64,000 bases of DNA. Origin: Candidatus Litorirhabdus singularis. Lineage in GTDB: Bacteria; Pseudomonadota; Gammaproteobacteria; Pseudomonadales; Halieaceae. Within the stretch, counting starts at the first letter, position 1. Every line of letters starts with the position of its first letter. The stretch is taken from assembly GCF_026262625.1 (NCBI RefSeq), contig NZ_SHNN01000001.1:1612001-1676000 (forward strand), read 5' to 3'. The notes under the pieces are model-generated. The model worked only from the letters and a program-made list of their open reading frames with translations. It was not told where the DNA came from and did not search any database. Below are positions 1-8,306 of the stretch, piece by piece. A program made the position numbers and the translations under genes.

Positions 1-854
1 AGCGTTGGCTCGCGACGCAGGCCGTTGCCAGTGAATCAATGTTGCCGGTGATTCAAACGATCATCAAAGGTGCGGATGGCACTACAGCGGCGGATGCGTT
101 TTCGGCTCAGTACCTGCTAGCTCGATTGAAAAAGCAGTGCGATGCTTTGATCGCCGAGTATGAGTTCGTTGTAATGCCTACTATGCCAACCTTTTTCACC
201 CGCGCGCAAATGGCTGAGAACCCGATTGTTCACAACTCGACACTCGGGACATACACCAATTTTGTCAACCTGTTGGACTATACGGCGACCGCGGTACCGG
301 TAGGTTTTACCGACTGCGGGGTGCCTTGGGGCGTAACGCTACTAGGACAGGCGTTTGAGGATATCCATATTCTCAATTATTGCCAGTTATTACAGCACGC
401 GTGCAAGCTGCCAATGGCGACGGGGCCCCATCCATTGCCAACCGTCCAGATCGACAGCGGTGGCCTTGCTGCCGATTGCGTTGATGTCGCAGTATGCGGC
501 GCCCATTTGGAAGGCCAGCCTTTGAATTGGCAGCTGACCGAACGTGGCTCGAGGCTGTTACAGAAAACAGCCAGCTCTGCCCACTACAAACTCTATGCTC
601 TGGCCGATGGCAAGCGACCGGCTATGGTTCGTGATGAAACGCAGGGTGCTTCGATCGAGGTAGAGGTCTGGTCAATGCCGGTTGAGAATTTTGGCTCCTT
701 TGTGGCGGCTATTCCCGCTCCGTTGGGCATTGGTAAAGTGGAGCTAGCCGATGGCCGCTGGGTCTGTGGCTTTATCTGTGACGCTTACGGGGTGAATGGC
801 GCTCGGGATATCACTGAGTTCGCATCCTGGCGCGAATGGCTGGCACGCGCATAG
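1..854 (+). CDS. atzF: Allophanate hydrolase, 3' part (left edge truncated)
   Basis: The reading frame is open from the first bases of the window, so the start lies upstream; the first in-frame ATG at 39 is internal. The first ~145 visible residues are the end of an amidase-signature domain (VMPTMPTF, then VNLLDYTATAVPVGF, then WGVTLLGQAFED). The remaining ~130 residues match the separate C-terminal domain of AtzF/Dur1,2-type allophanate hydrolases (VAVCGAHLEGQPLN near its start, then GIGKVELADG and WVCGFICD). Allophanate hydrolase splits allophanate into ammonia and CO2 in cytoplasmic urea breakdown, normally after urea carboxylase; that partner would lie outside the window. The Ser-Ser-Lys catalytic part is not visible. 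The family call is strong because both domains are present in the right order; the gene symbol rests on the C-terminal domain. Confidence 0.85.
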   Translation, partial: RWLATQAVASESMLPVIQTIIKGADGTTAADAFSAQYLLARLKKQCDALIAEYEFVVMPTMPTFFTRAQMAENPIVHNSTLGTYTNFVNLLDYTATAVPVGFTDCGVPWGVTLLGQAFEDIHILNYCQLLQHACKLPMATGPHPLPTVQIDSGGLAADCVDVAVCGAHLEGQPLNWQLTERGSRLLQKTASSAHYKLYALADGKRPAMVRDETQGASIEVEVWSMPVENFGSFVAAIPAPLGIGKVELADGRWVCGFICDAYGVNGARDITEFASWREWLARA

Positions 855-897
855 CTACAAGGGGCAGGTGATCTTCGCTCCAAGCGTCTGCAGTGTC

Positions 898-1833
898 CTA
901 AGCAGGGTAATGTTGCAGCAGCCACTGCTTTATGAGATCAGTGGTTTTCTGCGGTTCTTCTTGCATAATCCAGTGGCCGCACTCCAACGATACCACTTCA
1001 ACCTGCGGCACAAATTCTGCCAGATTTTCCAGTGGCGGCACCATATCATGATCGCCGTGTATCATTAACGCCGGGCAGAGAACTTGCTCTGGTGCAGCTT
1101 CGAGTAACTGCCAGTTGCGGCTTAGATTACGATACCAATTGATGCCCCCGGTAAAGCCACTGTGCTCAAACGCGGTGACAAAAACCTGCAGATCTTCCTC
1201 GCTCATCAGTAGATCCCCTGGCATCGAGTCGGCAGTGGCAACGTTCAAAAGTGCCATCCCCTCACCTAGCTCCGGTGGTGCTTCCAGCCAGTGTCGAGTC
1301 CTATACATATTGCGCAAGAAATTTTCAGTGTTGGCGTCAAAAACCGCATCAGCGACACCTGGCTGGCGATTGAAGTGCACCATATAGAAGTCAGGGCCTA
1401 GAAACTGTTCCCACAGTGATATCCAATCCATGGTGCCTCTTGGCATGAACGGGACGCTCAAATTGATCACGCCTGCCACTCGCTGAGGGTGCAGCAGTGC
1501 CATATTCCAAACCACGATAGCTCCCCAATCGTGGCCAACGAAGAGTGCATCATCATAACCGTAGTGATCGAGCAGTCCTGCCAAATCAGCGGTGAGCTGG
1601 ACAATGTCATAGTCTACAACGGCTTCTGGCGCAGTCGAGTTACCGTATCCGCGCTGACTCGGGACGATAACGTGATAACCCGCCTCCACCAAAGGGTCGA
1701 TTTGATGCCGCCATGAATAAGCATGTTCTGGGAAGCCGTGGCACATCACAATGGGTTTACCGCTCCCCGCCTGAAACACTTCAAGCGACACACCATTGGT
1801 TTCAATAAAAGTAGGGGGCGGAAACGTACTCAT
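898..1833 (-). CDS. Epoxide hydrolase-like alpha/beta hydrolase
   Basis: This 311-residue cytoplasmic protein has no signal peptide. It has the oxyanion-hole motif HGFPE (residues 32-36) and the nucleophile elbow VGHDWGA with Asp102 as nucleophile, followed by a cap region and the late acid/base motifs HGDHDMVPP and CGHWIMQEEP. An aspartate nucleophile within GHDWG plus HGFPE is typical of soluble epoxide hydrolases and the related fluoroacetate dehalogenases. The reaction is expected to be hydrolysis of an epoxide to a diol via an alkyl-enzyme ester. The gene converges on the allophanate hydrolase upstream and diverges from the ceramidase gene. The substrate cannot be told from sequence; a haloacid dehalogenase role remains possible. 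Confidence 0.82.
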   Translation of the reverse strand: MSTFPPPTFIETNGVSLEVFQAGSGKPIVMCHGFPEHAYSWRHQIDPLVEAGYHVIVPSQRGYGNSTAPEAVVDYDIVQLTADLAGLLDHYGYDDALFVGHDWGAIVVWNMALLHPQRVAGVINLSVPFMPRGTMDWISLWEQFLGPDFYMVHFNRQPGVADAVFDANTENFLRNMYRTRHWLEAPPELGEGMALLNVATADSMPGDLLMSEEDLQVFVTAFEHSGFTGGINWYRNLSRNWQLLEAAPEQVLCPALMIHGDHDMVPPLENLAEFVPQVEVVSLECGHWIMQEEPQKTTDLIKQWLLQHYPA

Positions 1834-1995
1834 AACGTCACTTTAGTTAGAGGTATAACGAATTGGAGCACGATCCAGCGCTTCTGACAATCTCGCTGTG
1901 TGAGGGCGAGGGATTGCTGAAGCCAAATCACGTACTGTTATTGCGGCGGCTATCTTGCTATTAATAGTGCCTACTTGCTACCAAGGTCTACCACT

Positions 1996-4074
1996 ATGTC
2001 AGTTGTATTGGGATTGAGAAAAGCCCCTATCGGGGCCACTCGGCGAGTCCATCTGTGCCTGGCTTGTATCACTTTGGTTTGTGTAAACATGTTCTCAGGG
2101 GCACAGCTGTTTGCAGATGACGCTGCGACGCAAGGCATGCAGCACTATTTAATTGGCCGTGGTATGGCTGATGTCACCGGCCCCGCCGTCGGCGTGCAAC
2201 TTTGGGGGTTCGGTCGTCCCGACCAAATAGGCGAGGGCATTCATATCCGCCAACGATCGCGGGCTTTTGTCATTGCCGAGGTCAACAACCCCGGTAATCG
2301 CTTGGCGTATGTTAGTGCAGACATTGGCAGTATTGACCACCATATTGCTCTGGAGGTGATCGAGCGGCTTCGCGCCAAAGTTGGTGAGGCCTACAGTCTG
2401 GAGAACGTCATCATTACCGCCACTCATACCCACTCGGGACCGGGAGGTTACTGGCAGCCACGCTCTGATTCCGGGCTTGACGGAGGACTTTATCCTGAGC
2501 ACTTCGAGGCTATAGTTGCCGGTATAACTGACTCGATAATCAAGGCCGATGCTGACTTGCAGCCGGGCAAGATAATGATCAACACTGGTGAGGTTAGCAA
2601 TGCTGGCGTTAACCGGTCGAACATTGCCTATCTTGAAAACCCGCTGGAGGAGCGCCAACGTTTCTCGGCCAACACCAATACAACTATGACGCTATTGAAG
2701 TTTGTTGATGATAGCGGCGCTATTGGCACGCTCAACTGGTATGCGCTGCATCCAACAGCGATGAACTATTACAACCGACTGGTTTCAGGTGATCACAAGG
2801 GCTATGCCTCTCTGAAAATGGAACGGCAGCGGGGCACTACCTATCAATCTGGAGATGATTTTGTAGCGGCTTTTGCTCAATCAGACCCAGGGGATGTAAC
2901 TCCCAACACCAATCTTGACAACACCGGTCCCGGGGCTACCGATGTTGAAACCACGAAAATTATGGGAGAGCGACAGTTGCAGGTAGCGCAACGCCTGTTT
3001 GATGCAGCCAGCACGCCCTTGATAGGGCCGATTGACTCACGTCAGATCTATGTGGATTTCAGTAACTTGGAAGTAGCTGACAGATTTACCGGAGCAGGTG
3101 TTCAGCACACCTGCCCCTCGGCCTATGGCTATTCTTTTGCCGGGGGTTCCACCGAAGATGGTGGTGCGCATTTTCTGTTTGAAGAAGGCATGACCGAGCA
3201 AAAGGCCTGGTTGGACTGGCTGATTCGCGCGGTGACAGGTGCCCCCAAATGGACTCAAGCGGTGAAAGACTGCCAGCGACCCAAGCCCATCCTCTTTGAA
3301 TCGGGTACCGGAAACCCGCCCATGCAGTCCCAGATACACACGGTAACCATTGCCCGCATCGGTCAGTTAGTCATTCTTGCGTTGCCTGCAGAGGTAACGA
3401 CAATGTCCGGTCGACGTCTAAGAGAGACCGTGTTGGCAGAGCTGGGTGACTGGGCGCAGTACTATCAACTGGCTGGCTATGCCAATGGTTATGGTGGCTA
3501 TGTGACAACGCCGGAGGAGTATCAACTGCAGCAGTACGAAGCTGCGCACACCCTGCACGGGCAGTGGAGTTTGCCCGCCTATCAGCAAGTTGCTAGCGAG
3601 TTGGCTCAGGCACTGGATGCAGGCTCGCCCCTAGATTCAGCATTGGAATATGACGACTGGCGTGGAAAGTCGCTCGGACAGCCTCTGCCGATGGGTACTG
3701 CGCTCAATGACAAGGCTGGCACGCGTCTTGGGCAGACTAAATCACTGAGTGACGTTAAGGCTTCTGCTGGGGATACCGTGCTCGTAGAGTTCTGGTCAGC
3801 AAATCCGACGGCAGCTTATGGGGCAGTGGACAACTTTATGGTGGTTGAGTTCAAGACTCCCAATGGCTGGCTACCGGTAGCACATGACGGTGATTGGAGT
3901 ACCCGTATTAGCTGGAGCAAGAAGGCTGGTGGCTATCTCGCCCATGTTTCCTGGCAAGTATCAGATGAGGTGAGAGCCGGGACTTATCGTCTTGTTCACT
4001 TTGGATACGACCCAATCCATGGACATTTTTCGGGACGCTCCGATGAGGTTCAGGTTAGCCGGATTCAGCCTTGA
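1996..4074 (+). CDS. Secreted neutral/alkaline ceramidase with Thr at the nucleophile position
   Basis: A 692-residue exported protein. I chose the ATG at 1996, which gives a plausible signal peptide ending near GAQLFADD; an in-frame TTG 21 bases earlier is the alternative. The family is recognised from GRGMADVTGP, TATHTHSGPGGYW (zinc-binding His residues), NRSNIAYLENP, LHPTAMNYYN, and a C-terminal beta-sandwich resembling the Pseudomonas aeruginosa enzyme (YANGYGGYVTTPEEY). Neutral ceramidases cleave the amide of ceramides to sphingoid base and fatty acid outside the cytoplasm. In characterised members the nucleophile is the serine of a GD[VM]SPN motif; here it reads GDVTPN, with the threonine codon at 2899-2901. 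Whether Thr supports catalysis is unknown. Length is normal for the family. Confidence 0.85.
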   Translation: MSVVLGLRKAPIGATRRVHLCLACITLVCVNMFSGAQLFADDAATQGMQHYLIGRGMADVTGPAVGVQLWGFGRPDQIGEGIHIRQRSRAFVIAEVNNPGNRLAYVSADIGSIDHHIALEVIERLRAKVGEAYSLENVIITATHTHSGPGGYWQPRSDSGLDGGLYPEHFEAIVAGITDSIIKADADLQPGKIMINTGEVSNAGVNRSNIAYLENPLEERQRFSANTNTTMTLLKFVDDSGAIGTLNWYALHPTAMNYYNRLVSGDHKGYASLKMERQRGTTYQSGDDFVAAFAQSDPGDVTPNTNLDNTGPGATDVETTKIMGERQLQVAQRLFDAASTPLIGPIDSRQIYVDFSNLEVADRFTGAGVQHTCPSAYGYSFAGGSTEDGGAHFLFEEGMTEQKAWLDWLIRAVTGAPKWTQAVKDCQRPKPILFESGTGNPPMQSQIHTVTIARIGQLVILALPAEVTTMSGRRLRETVLAELGDWAQYYQLAGYANGYGGYVTTPEEYQLQQYEAAHTLHGQWSLPAYQQVASELAQALDAGSPLDSALEYDDWRGKSLGQPLPMGTALNDKAGTRLGQTKSLSDVKASAGDTVLVEFWSANPTAAYGAVDNFMVVEFKTPNGWLPVAHDGDWSTRISWSKKAGGYLAHVSWQVSDEVRAGTYRLVHFGYDPIHGHFSGRSDEVQVSRIQP

Positions 4075-4182
4075 GAGTATTGTCTATAATTGTCAGAGTT
4101 TAGTCGGGTTACTGTGCCGCTGTATACGTAGCGCGACGCCCTGTATATGCTTACCTGAAGTCCGTAGCAATGGAATTAACTG

Positions 4183-5151
4183 ATGAATAGAATACTGCTA
4201 ACAATAATACTTTTAACGGCAAGCTTTCCCGGTTTCAGCCACGATGTTCCTGCACCGCCTAAACCGCTGGCATTGGATGATCTGATGAGTGCGTTCGGTT
4301 GGGACATGTCAAAAACAGAGATCACGACTGAGAAGGTTAGTGACAACCTCTATGTCTTGTTTGGGCTGGGCGGCAATATCGCGGTCAGTGTTGGCGACGA
4401 TGGTGTGCTGGTTGTGGATGATCAGTTTCCCCAATTAATGCCAAAAATAAAGGCTGCGATTGGCAAGGTTGCCGCCAAGAAAGATGGCAATGACGTGGAC
4501 TTCGTTATTAATACCCATTGGCATTTTGATCACGCTGAAGGCAACCTCACACTGGGGCCTGAAGGAACCTGGGTGGTCGCTCAGACGAACTCCAGAGAGA
4601 TGATGAAAAACGATCACCTGATTAATCTGGTTAGCGCCTCTTACGAGCAGAAAGCGTATCCCGAAGACGCCTGGCCTGCGATTACCTACGACGACACCAT
4701 GCACTTCCACTTTAATGGCGAAGATATCGACTTGCTCCACTTTGGCCCGGCACATACGACCGGTGATACCGCGATCATCTTCCAGAGCTCAAATGCGGTT
4801 CATCTTGGGGATGTCTTCAACAATGCGGGATACCCCTTTATCGACGCTGGTAACGGCGGGACACTGGATGGCGTGATCAAATTCTGCTCTGAAACGCTGA
4901 AGCTGATTAATGAAGACACGACGGTTATTCCTGGTCACGGGCCGATAACAGACTACCAGGCATTGTCAGATTATATTGCCATGTTGACGACAATTCGCGA
5001 GCGTATGATGACGTTGATAGCAGCGGGGGCTACGCTTGAAGATGTCGTGGCTGCCAATGTCACGCAAGACTGGGATAAAAAGAACGGCGATAGCTCAGGT
5101 TTTGTAAACCGTTCTTATATGAGTCTTACCCATAAGATTGTTGATCGCTAG
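4183..5151 (+). CDS. Secreted metallo-beta-lactamase-fold hydrolase
   Basis: A 322-residue protein with a short signal peptide (hydrophobic stretch at residues 4-16, cleavage likely after GFSH). It carries the metal-binding motif HWHFDH (residues 112-117), then GPAHTTGDT with a further histidine, then HLGDVF and PGHGP, which together supply the ligands of a two-zinc MBL-fold hydrolase. The layout (GNIAVSVGDDGVLVVDDQF, then THWHFDHAEGN) resembles periplasmic MBL proteins of the SoxH/quinoprotein-associated type rather than true beta-lactamases. The gene lies 108 bases after the ceramidase on the same strand, so the two may be cotranscribed. The substrate is not evident. Confidence 0.8.
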   Translation: MNRILLTIILLTASFPGFSHDVPAPPKPLALDDLMSAFGWDMSKTEITTEKVSDNLYVLFGLGGNIAVSVGDDGVLVVDDQFPQLMPKIKAAIGKVAAKKDGNDVDFVINTHWHFDHAEGNLTLGPEGTWVVAQTNSREMMKNDHLINLVSASYEQKAYPEDAWPAITYDDTMHFHFNGEDIDLLHFGPAHTTGDTAIIFQSSNAVHLGDVFNNAGYPFIDAGNGGTLDGVIKFCSETLKLINEDTTVIPGHGPITDYQALSDYIAMLTTIRERMMTLIAAGATLEDVVAANVTQDWDKKNGDSSGFVNRSYMSLTHKIVDR

Positions 5152-5168
5152 TGACTGCGAGATAGTGC

Positions 5169-6122
5169 TTACATAGCAAGAATAGTCATCAGCACACTGG
5201 CGAAAGCCACTGGCTGATCAAGCATCAGATGGTGCCTGGCATCTGGGATGGCGATCATTGGTATATGGCCGCCACCGCACTCGCGAACATAGTCAGCAGA
5301 ATCTGCATCGAATAAGGCGCTTTGCTCGCCGTAAACAATCACTAACGAACCAGGTGCGCTGGCGATTCGCTTACCTTGGCCCAGTAAGCGCTCATGCAAA
5401 TCATTGCTGTGTTCGAAGACGCTGGGGTGGAACTTCCAGGACCAACCGCCCTCAACCTCTTGCAGAGAGTGGTAGGCCATGTAGTCAAATAGATACGCTT
5501 CGTTTACCTTTTGCGGCGGCGACAAGACAAAGCGGCCTTTGGCAGTTTCATAGTCCGGGTATATTTTATTCGGACGTTTAGGGTCCTGAGATCCCGGGCG
5601 TTTGTTGTTGTCGGTATGCGCCTGCAAACGCTCAGGGCGCAGGGTCATGAGATCGCAGATGACCAAGCGTGAGAAATGCTCGCCGCGCTCTTCCATGGCG
5701 GTCAAACCGATGCCTCCGCCGTAAGAATGAGCAATAATCGTCGGTTTTTGTTGGTTATCAAATAGCCCGGTTGTTGTGGCGACATCCATTAATTCCTGCA
5801 GGCGAACCTGGTCTGGATACGAGTCGCGTGTGCCGGAATCTCCCATACCTGAAAAGTCGTAGGCTACAACGTGGAACTCCTTGGCTAGCAGCGGTGCGAT
5901 AAACGCGAAACACCGCGAATGTGCCAAAAAACCGTGCAGTAGCAAAATGCCAGGATTGGCTGGCTTGCCCCAGCTAAAATAGTGTACTGGACAGCCCCCC
6001 GAGTCCAGCCAGCCCTCGCTGCGCGGCATGGTAAGCGCGTCTTCAAACCACTGTGGGGTGTTGCTTGAATCGGCTGGAATCTCGACAGAGAGGTCCGGAG
6101 ATTTCGCTATAGTAGTATTCAT
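5169..6122 (-). CDS. Alpha/beta hydrolase
   Basis: A 317-residue cytoplasmic alpha/beta hydrolase counted from the ATG at 6122; an upstream in-frame ATG at 6185 would add 21 residues of weak family likeness and is less likely. It shows HGF (63-65) as the oxyanion-hole segment, SGMGDSG, and the nucleophile elbow AHSYGG with Ser133. Late acid and His positions are in VYGEQSALFDAD and DARHHLMLDQP. The lid region between ~150 and 230 is rich in charged residues (DNNKRPGSQDPKRP). It converges on the MBL hydrolase with only 17 bases between stops. The fold is clear; whether it is an esterase, C-C bond hydrolase or lactonase cannot be said. Confidence 0.75.
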   Translation of the reverse strand: MNTTIAKSPDLSVEIPADSSNTPQWFEDALTMPRSEGWLDSGGCPVHYFSWGKPANPGILLLHGFLAHSRCFAFIAPLLAKEFHVVAYDFSGMGDSGTRDSYPDQVRLQELMDVATTTGLFDNQQKPTIIAHSYGGGIGLTAMEERGEHFSRLVICDLMTLRPERLQAHTDNNKRPGSQDPKRPNKIYPDYETAKGRFVLSPPQKVNEAYLFDYMAYHSLQEVEGGWSWKFHPSVFEHSNDLHERLLGQGKRIASAPGSLVIVYGEQSALFDADSADYVRECGGGHIPMIAIPDARHHLMLDQPVAFASVLMTILAM

Positions 6123-6330
6123 AAACAGGGGCTCAGAAAAACCAACGCAGTAGTTTACAGTAAAGTGATGCGATATAGACCTCATCTGCGTGCGACCAGG
6201 TTAATGTTTGATCATTCTCGATAAACCAGCGTTCCAGTGGCAAGTGCTACCGTGGGAGACCTCATAGAAGTACAAAAGTGCCAATAGCTGCTATGATTTC
6301 ACGAGACGAAAACGATGAGAATCGCACTGA

Positions 6331-7356
6331 ATGGAATTTCTTGCTGCTATCGGTAGTTGGATATCAGAGCACGAGTCAATGCTGAGTGGCGCGGCGGCCA
6401 TCATCGTATTGTTCGGTGTGTTGATTTCTGGACTGAATTTTCTGCTGAGGCGGCTGGCGAATTCCAGGAAGCGCGCCGAGGCTGATCTTGAAGTTAAACA
6501 CGATAAGAAAATTTCCCTCGCTGATCTAAGTGCTCCTGCGCCATATCCGATTAATCACGCCCAGAGCGATGGTTTGCGGATAGCCTATGCCCAGTTTGGC
6601 CAAGGTTCTCATAATATTCTTATCGCGCCGGGCATCATCTCGCACCTGAATATAATGTCCAACTTGCCGCCATTTCGCGAAACCGCTGCGGCGTTGGCCA
6701 GCTTCGCCAATATAGTAACGTTCGATAAGCGCGGCCAGGGGTTATCAGATCCCAGTCTCACTGTGCCCAGCCTGACTGAGCGAGTGCATGATATTGAAGC
6801 CGTGCTGGACGCCGCCGGGATGGATAAGGTGATTCTCTATGGCGTATCGGAAGGTGGCCCTATGTGCGTCAAGTTTGCACTCGACCACCCCGAGCGGGTG
6901 CAAGGCCTGATTTTGGTGGGCACCACCGCCCGTTGGTTGCAGGGGGCGGATTTTCCCAGCGGCATACAAGAGCGTGCACTTGACGCCATGGTGCCCGCCT
7001 GGGGTACAGCCAAGCTAAGGCGAATCTTCTTTCCCAGTATACCGCCGGAGACAATGAGCGACGAAACTTATAAAAGCTTTGAGCAGCTCGTTGCAACACG
7101 CAGCTCCGTCAAACAGTTGGTAGAGTTTATGAAAGAGACTGATGTTCGAGAACTTTTGCCGCAACTGCGGTGCCCTACGCTGGTTATCCATTTCGCCGGG
7201 GACATGGCTATCCCAGTGAGACTCGGTCGAGCTATGGCAGATGCGATACCCAATGCGGAATTTCTAGAGCTGCCTGGCACTGATCACGCCGACTTATCTT
7301 CTTCGCCTGCGGGCATTGAAAGGATTAAGCAGTTTACCGAGAGCCTCCAGATATAG
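6331..7356 (+). CDS. Membrane-anchored alpha/beta hydrolase
   Basis: A 341-residue protein with one N-terminal transmembrane helix (about residues 18-40) followed by basic residues (RRLANSRKRAE), so the catalytic domain should be cytoplasmic. The hydrolase domain starts near residue 75. It has FDKRGQGLSD, the nucleophile elbow GVSEGG with Ser173, an acid in HFAGDMAIPV and a terminal His in GTDHADL. This FDKRG...GVSEGG pattern is common in hydrolase domains found alone or fused to adenylate/guanylate cyclase domains; no cyclase domain is present here. The gene is divergent from the preceding hydrolase. Function beyond hydrolase is unknown. Confidence 0.72.
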   Translation: MEFLAAIGSWISEHESMLSGAAAIIVLFGVLISGLNFLLRRLANSRKRAEADLEVKHDKKISLADLSAPAPYPINHAQSDGLRIAYAQFGQGSHNILIAPGIISHLNIMSNLPPFRETAAALASFANIVTFDKRGQGLSDPSLTVPSLTERVHDIEAVLDAAGMDKVILYGVSEGGPMCVKFALDHPERVQGLILVGTTARWLQGADFPSGIQERALDAMVPAWGTAKLRRIFFPSIPPETMSDETYKSFEQLVATRSSVKQLVEFMKETDVRELLPQLRCPTLVIHFAGDMAIPVRLGRAMADAIPNAEFLELPGTDHADLSSSPAGIERIKQFTESLQI

Positions 7357-7651
7357 GCATCGTTCTATTACTACTGCTCACATATAGCACTCAAGCTCAC
7401 CCCAGTGCGAGTTAGACGTCCCCAGGGGCGGGTTCCATGCAGTCGCCCCAGCAACCAATCTATCTAACGCGCAAAGGTATTTGTGGTCTTATGGTTCAGA
7501 AATACCTGCGAGAACTCTCGTCGCGCGCTCAAGTTTCCGTTTGCACGATAGCCGTTGCGGGCACTTTCGCTTGATGCGATGAGACTATTAGGTGTGAATA
7601 ATGGAAGGCGATGTACTATCCTGCATTAAATCAATTCTAAAGGAACGTCCT

Positions 7652-8224
7652 ATGAAGTCTTTGGTAACTATTGTTTTGTCTGCTTTGTTAATCGCTATGC
7701 CAGTGACGAGTTATGCACTGTTCGGTAAGGATGACCCGGATAAGGAGCGCAAGGAGTTGCAGGAGGCCAGACAGTCCGCGCTCGACAAGCTTTACGAGGA
7801 GAAACCGTCTGCACGTCAGGAAATCAAAGGTGCCAAAGGCTATGCAGTATTTTCCAGCTTTGGTATGAACTTGTTTCTGATTTCTACTGAGCGTGGCAGT
7901 GGCATACTGCGCGATAATCGCAACGGCAAAGACATCTATATGAAGATGTTCTCCGGCGGCGGCGGCATTGGTATGGGTGTGAAGGATTTTAACGCCGTGT
8001 TTATCTTTCACACTGTTGCCGCCATGGAAGATTTTCGCGCTGGCGGCTGGGATTTCGCCGGGAAGGCAGACGCCGGTGCTGAATCCGGCGGCAAAGGCGC
8101 AGGTGTAGAAGCAGCGGCCACGGTTGTACCGGGCACTACGATTTATCAGCTCACCGATGCAGGTGTTGCGTTGCAGGCAACTTTGCAAGGCACCAAGTTC
8201 TGGGAAGATGATGACTTGAACTAA
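7652..8224 (+). CDS. SYLF/YSC84-domain lipid-binding protein, exported
   Basis: A 190-residue protein. The ATG at 7652 is chosen because AAAGGAACG sits just upstream at good spacing; an in-frame ATG at 7601 lacks this. A signal peptide (MKSLVTIVLSALLIAMP..YAL) precedes a short charged helix (DDPDKERKELQEARQSALDKL). The domain then runs from AKGYAVFSSF through RGSGILRDN and a glycine-rich stretch FSGGGGIGMG to the C-terminus, as in the YSC84-related (SYLF) family, which binds phosphoinositides or other lipids in eukaryotes and is of unsettled role in bacteria. The upstream stretch 7357-7651 (295 bases) shows no gene. The gene is convergent with the MscS gene. Confidence 0.78.
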   Translation: MKSLVTIVLSALLIAMPVTSYALFGKDDPDKERKELQEARQSALDKLYEEKPSARQEIKGAKGYAVFSSFGMNLFLISTERGSGILRDNRNGKDIYMKMFSGGGGIGMGVKDFNAVFIFHTVAAMEDFRAGGWDFAGKADAGAESGGKGAGVEAAATVVPGTTIYQLTDAGVALQATLQGTKFWEDDDLN

Positions 8225-8269
8225 GGTCTGCAGTGGTTAGAGCGGATTGCGCACGCCGTCCGTTAGTGT

Positions 8270-8306
8270 CAGGTCAGGGGCTGTCACGAATTACTCTCCT
8301 GACCTG
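8270..8306. terminator. Inverted repeat between convergent genes, possible bidirectional terminator
   Basis: CAGGTCAGG at 8270-8278 is perfectly matched by CCTGACCTG at 8298-8306 with a 19-base loop. The right arm and loop overlap the last codons and the stop of the MscS gene, and the left arm is 46 bases after the SYLF stop. There is no T-run on either side, so an intrinsic terminator is only one reading; the element could also protect the mRNA end. Confidence 0.35.
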
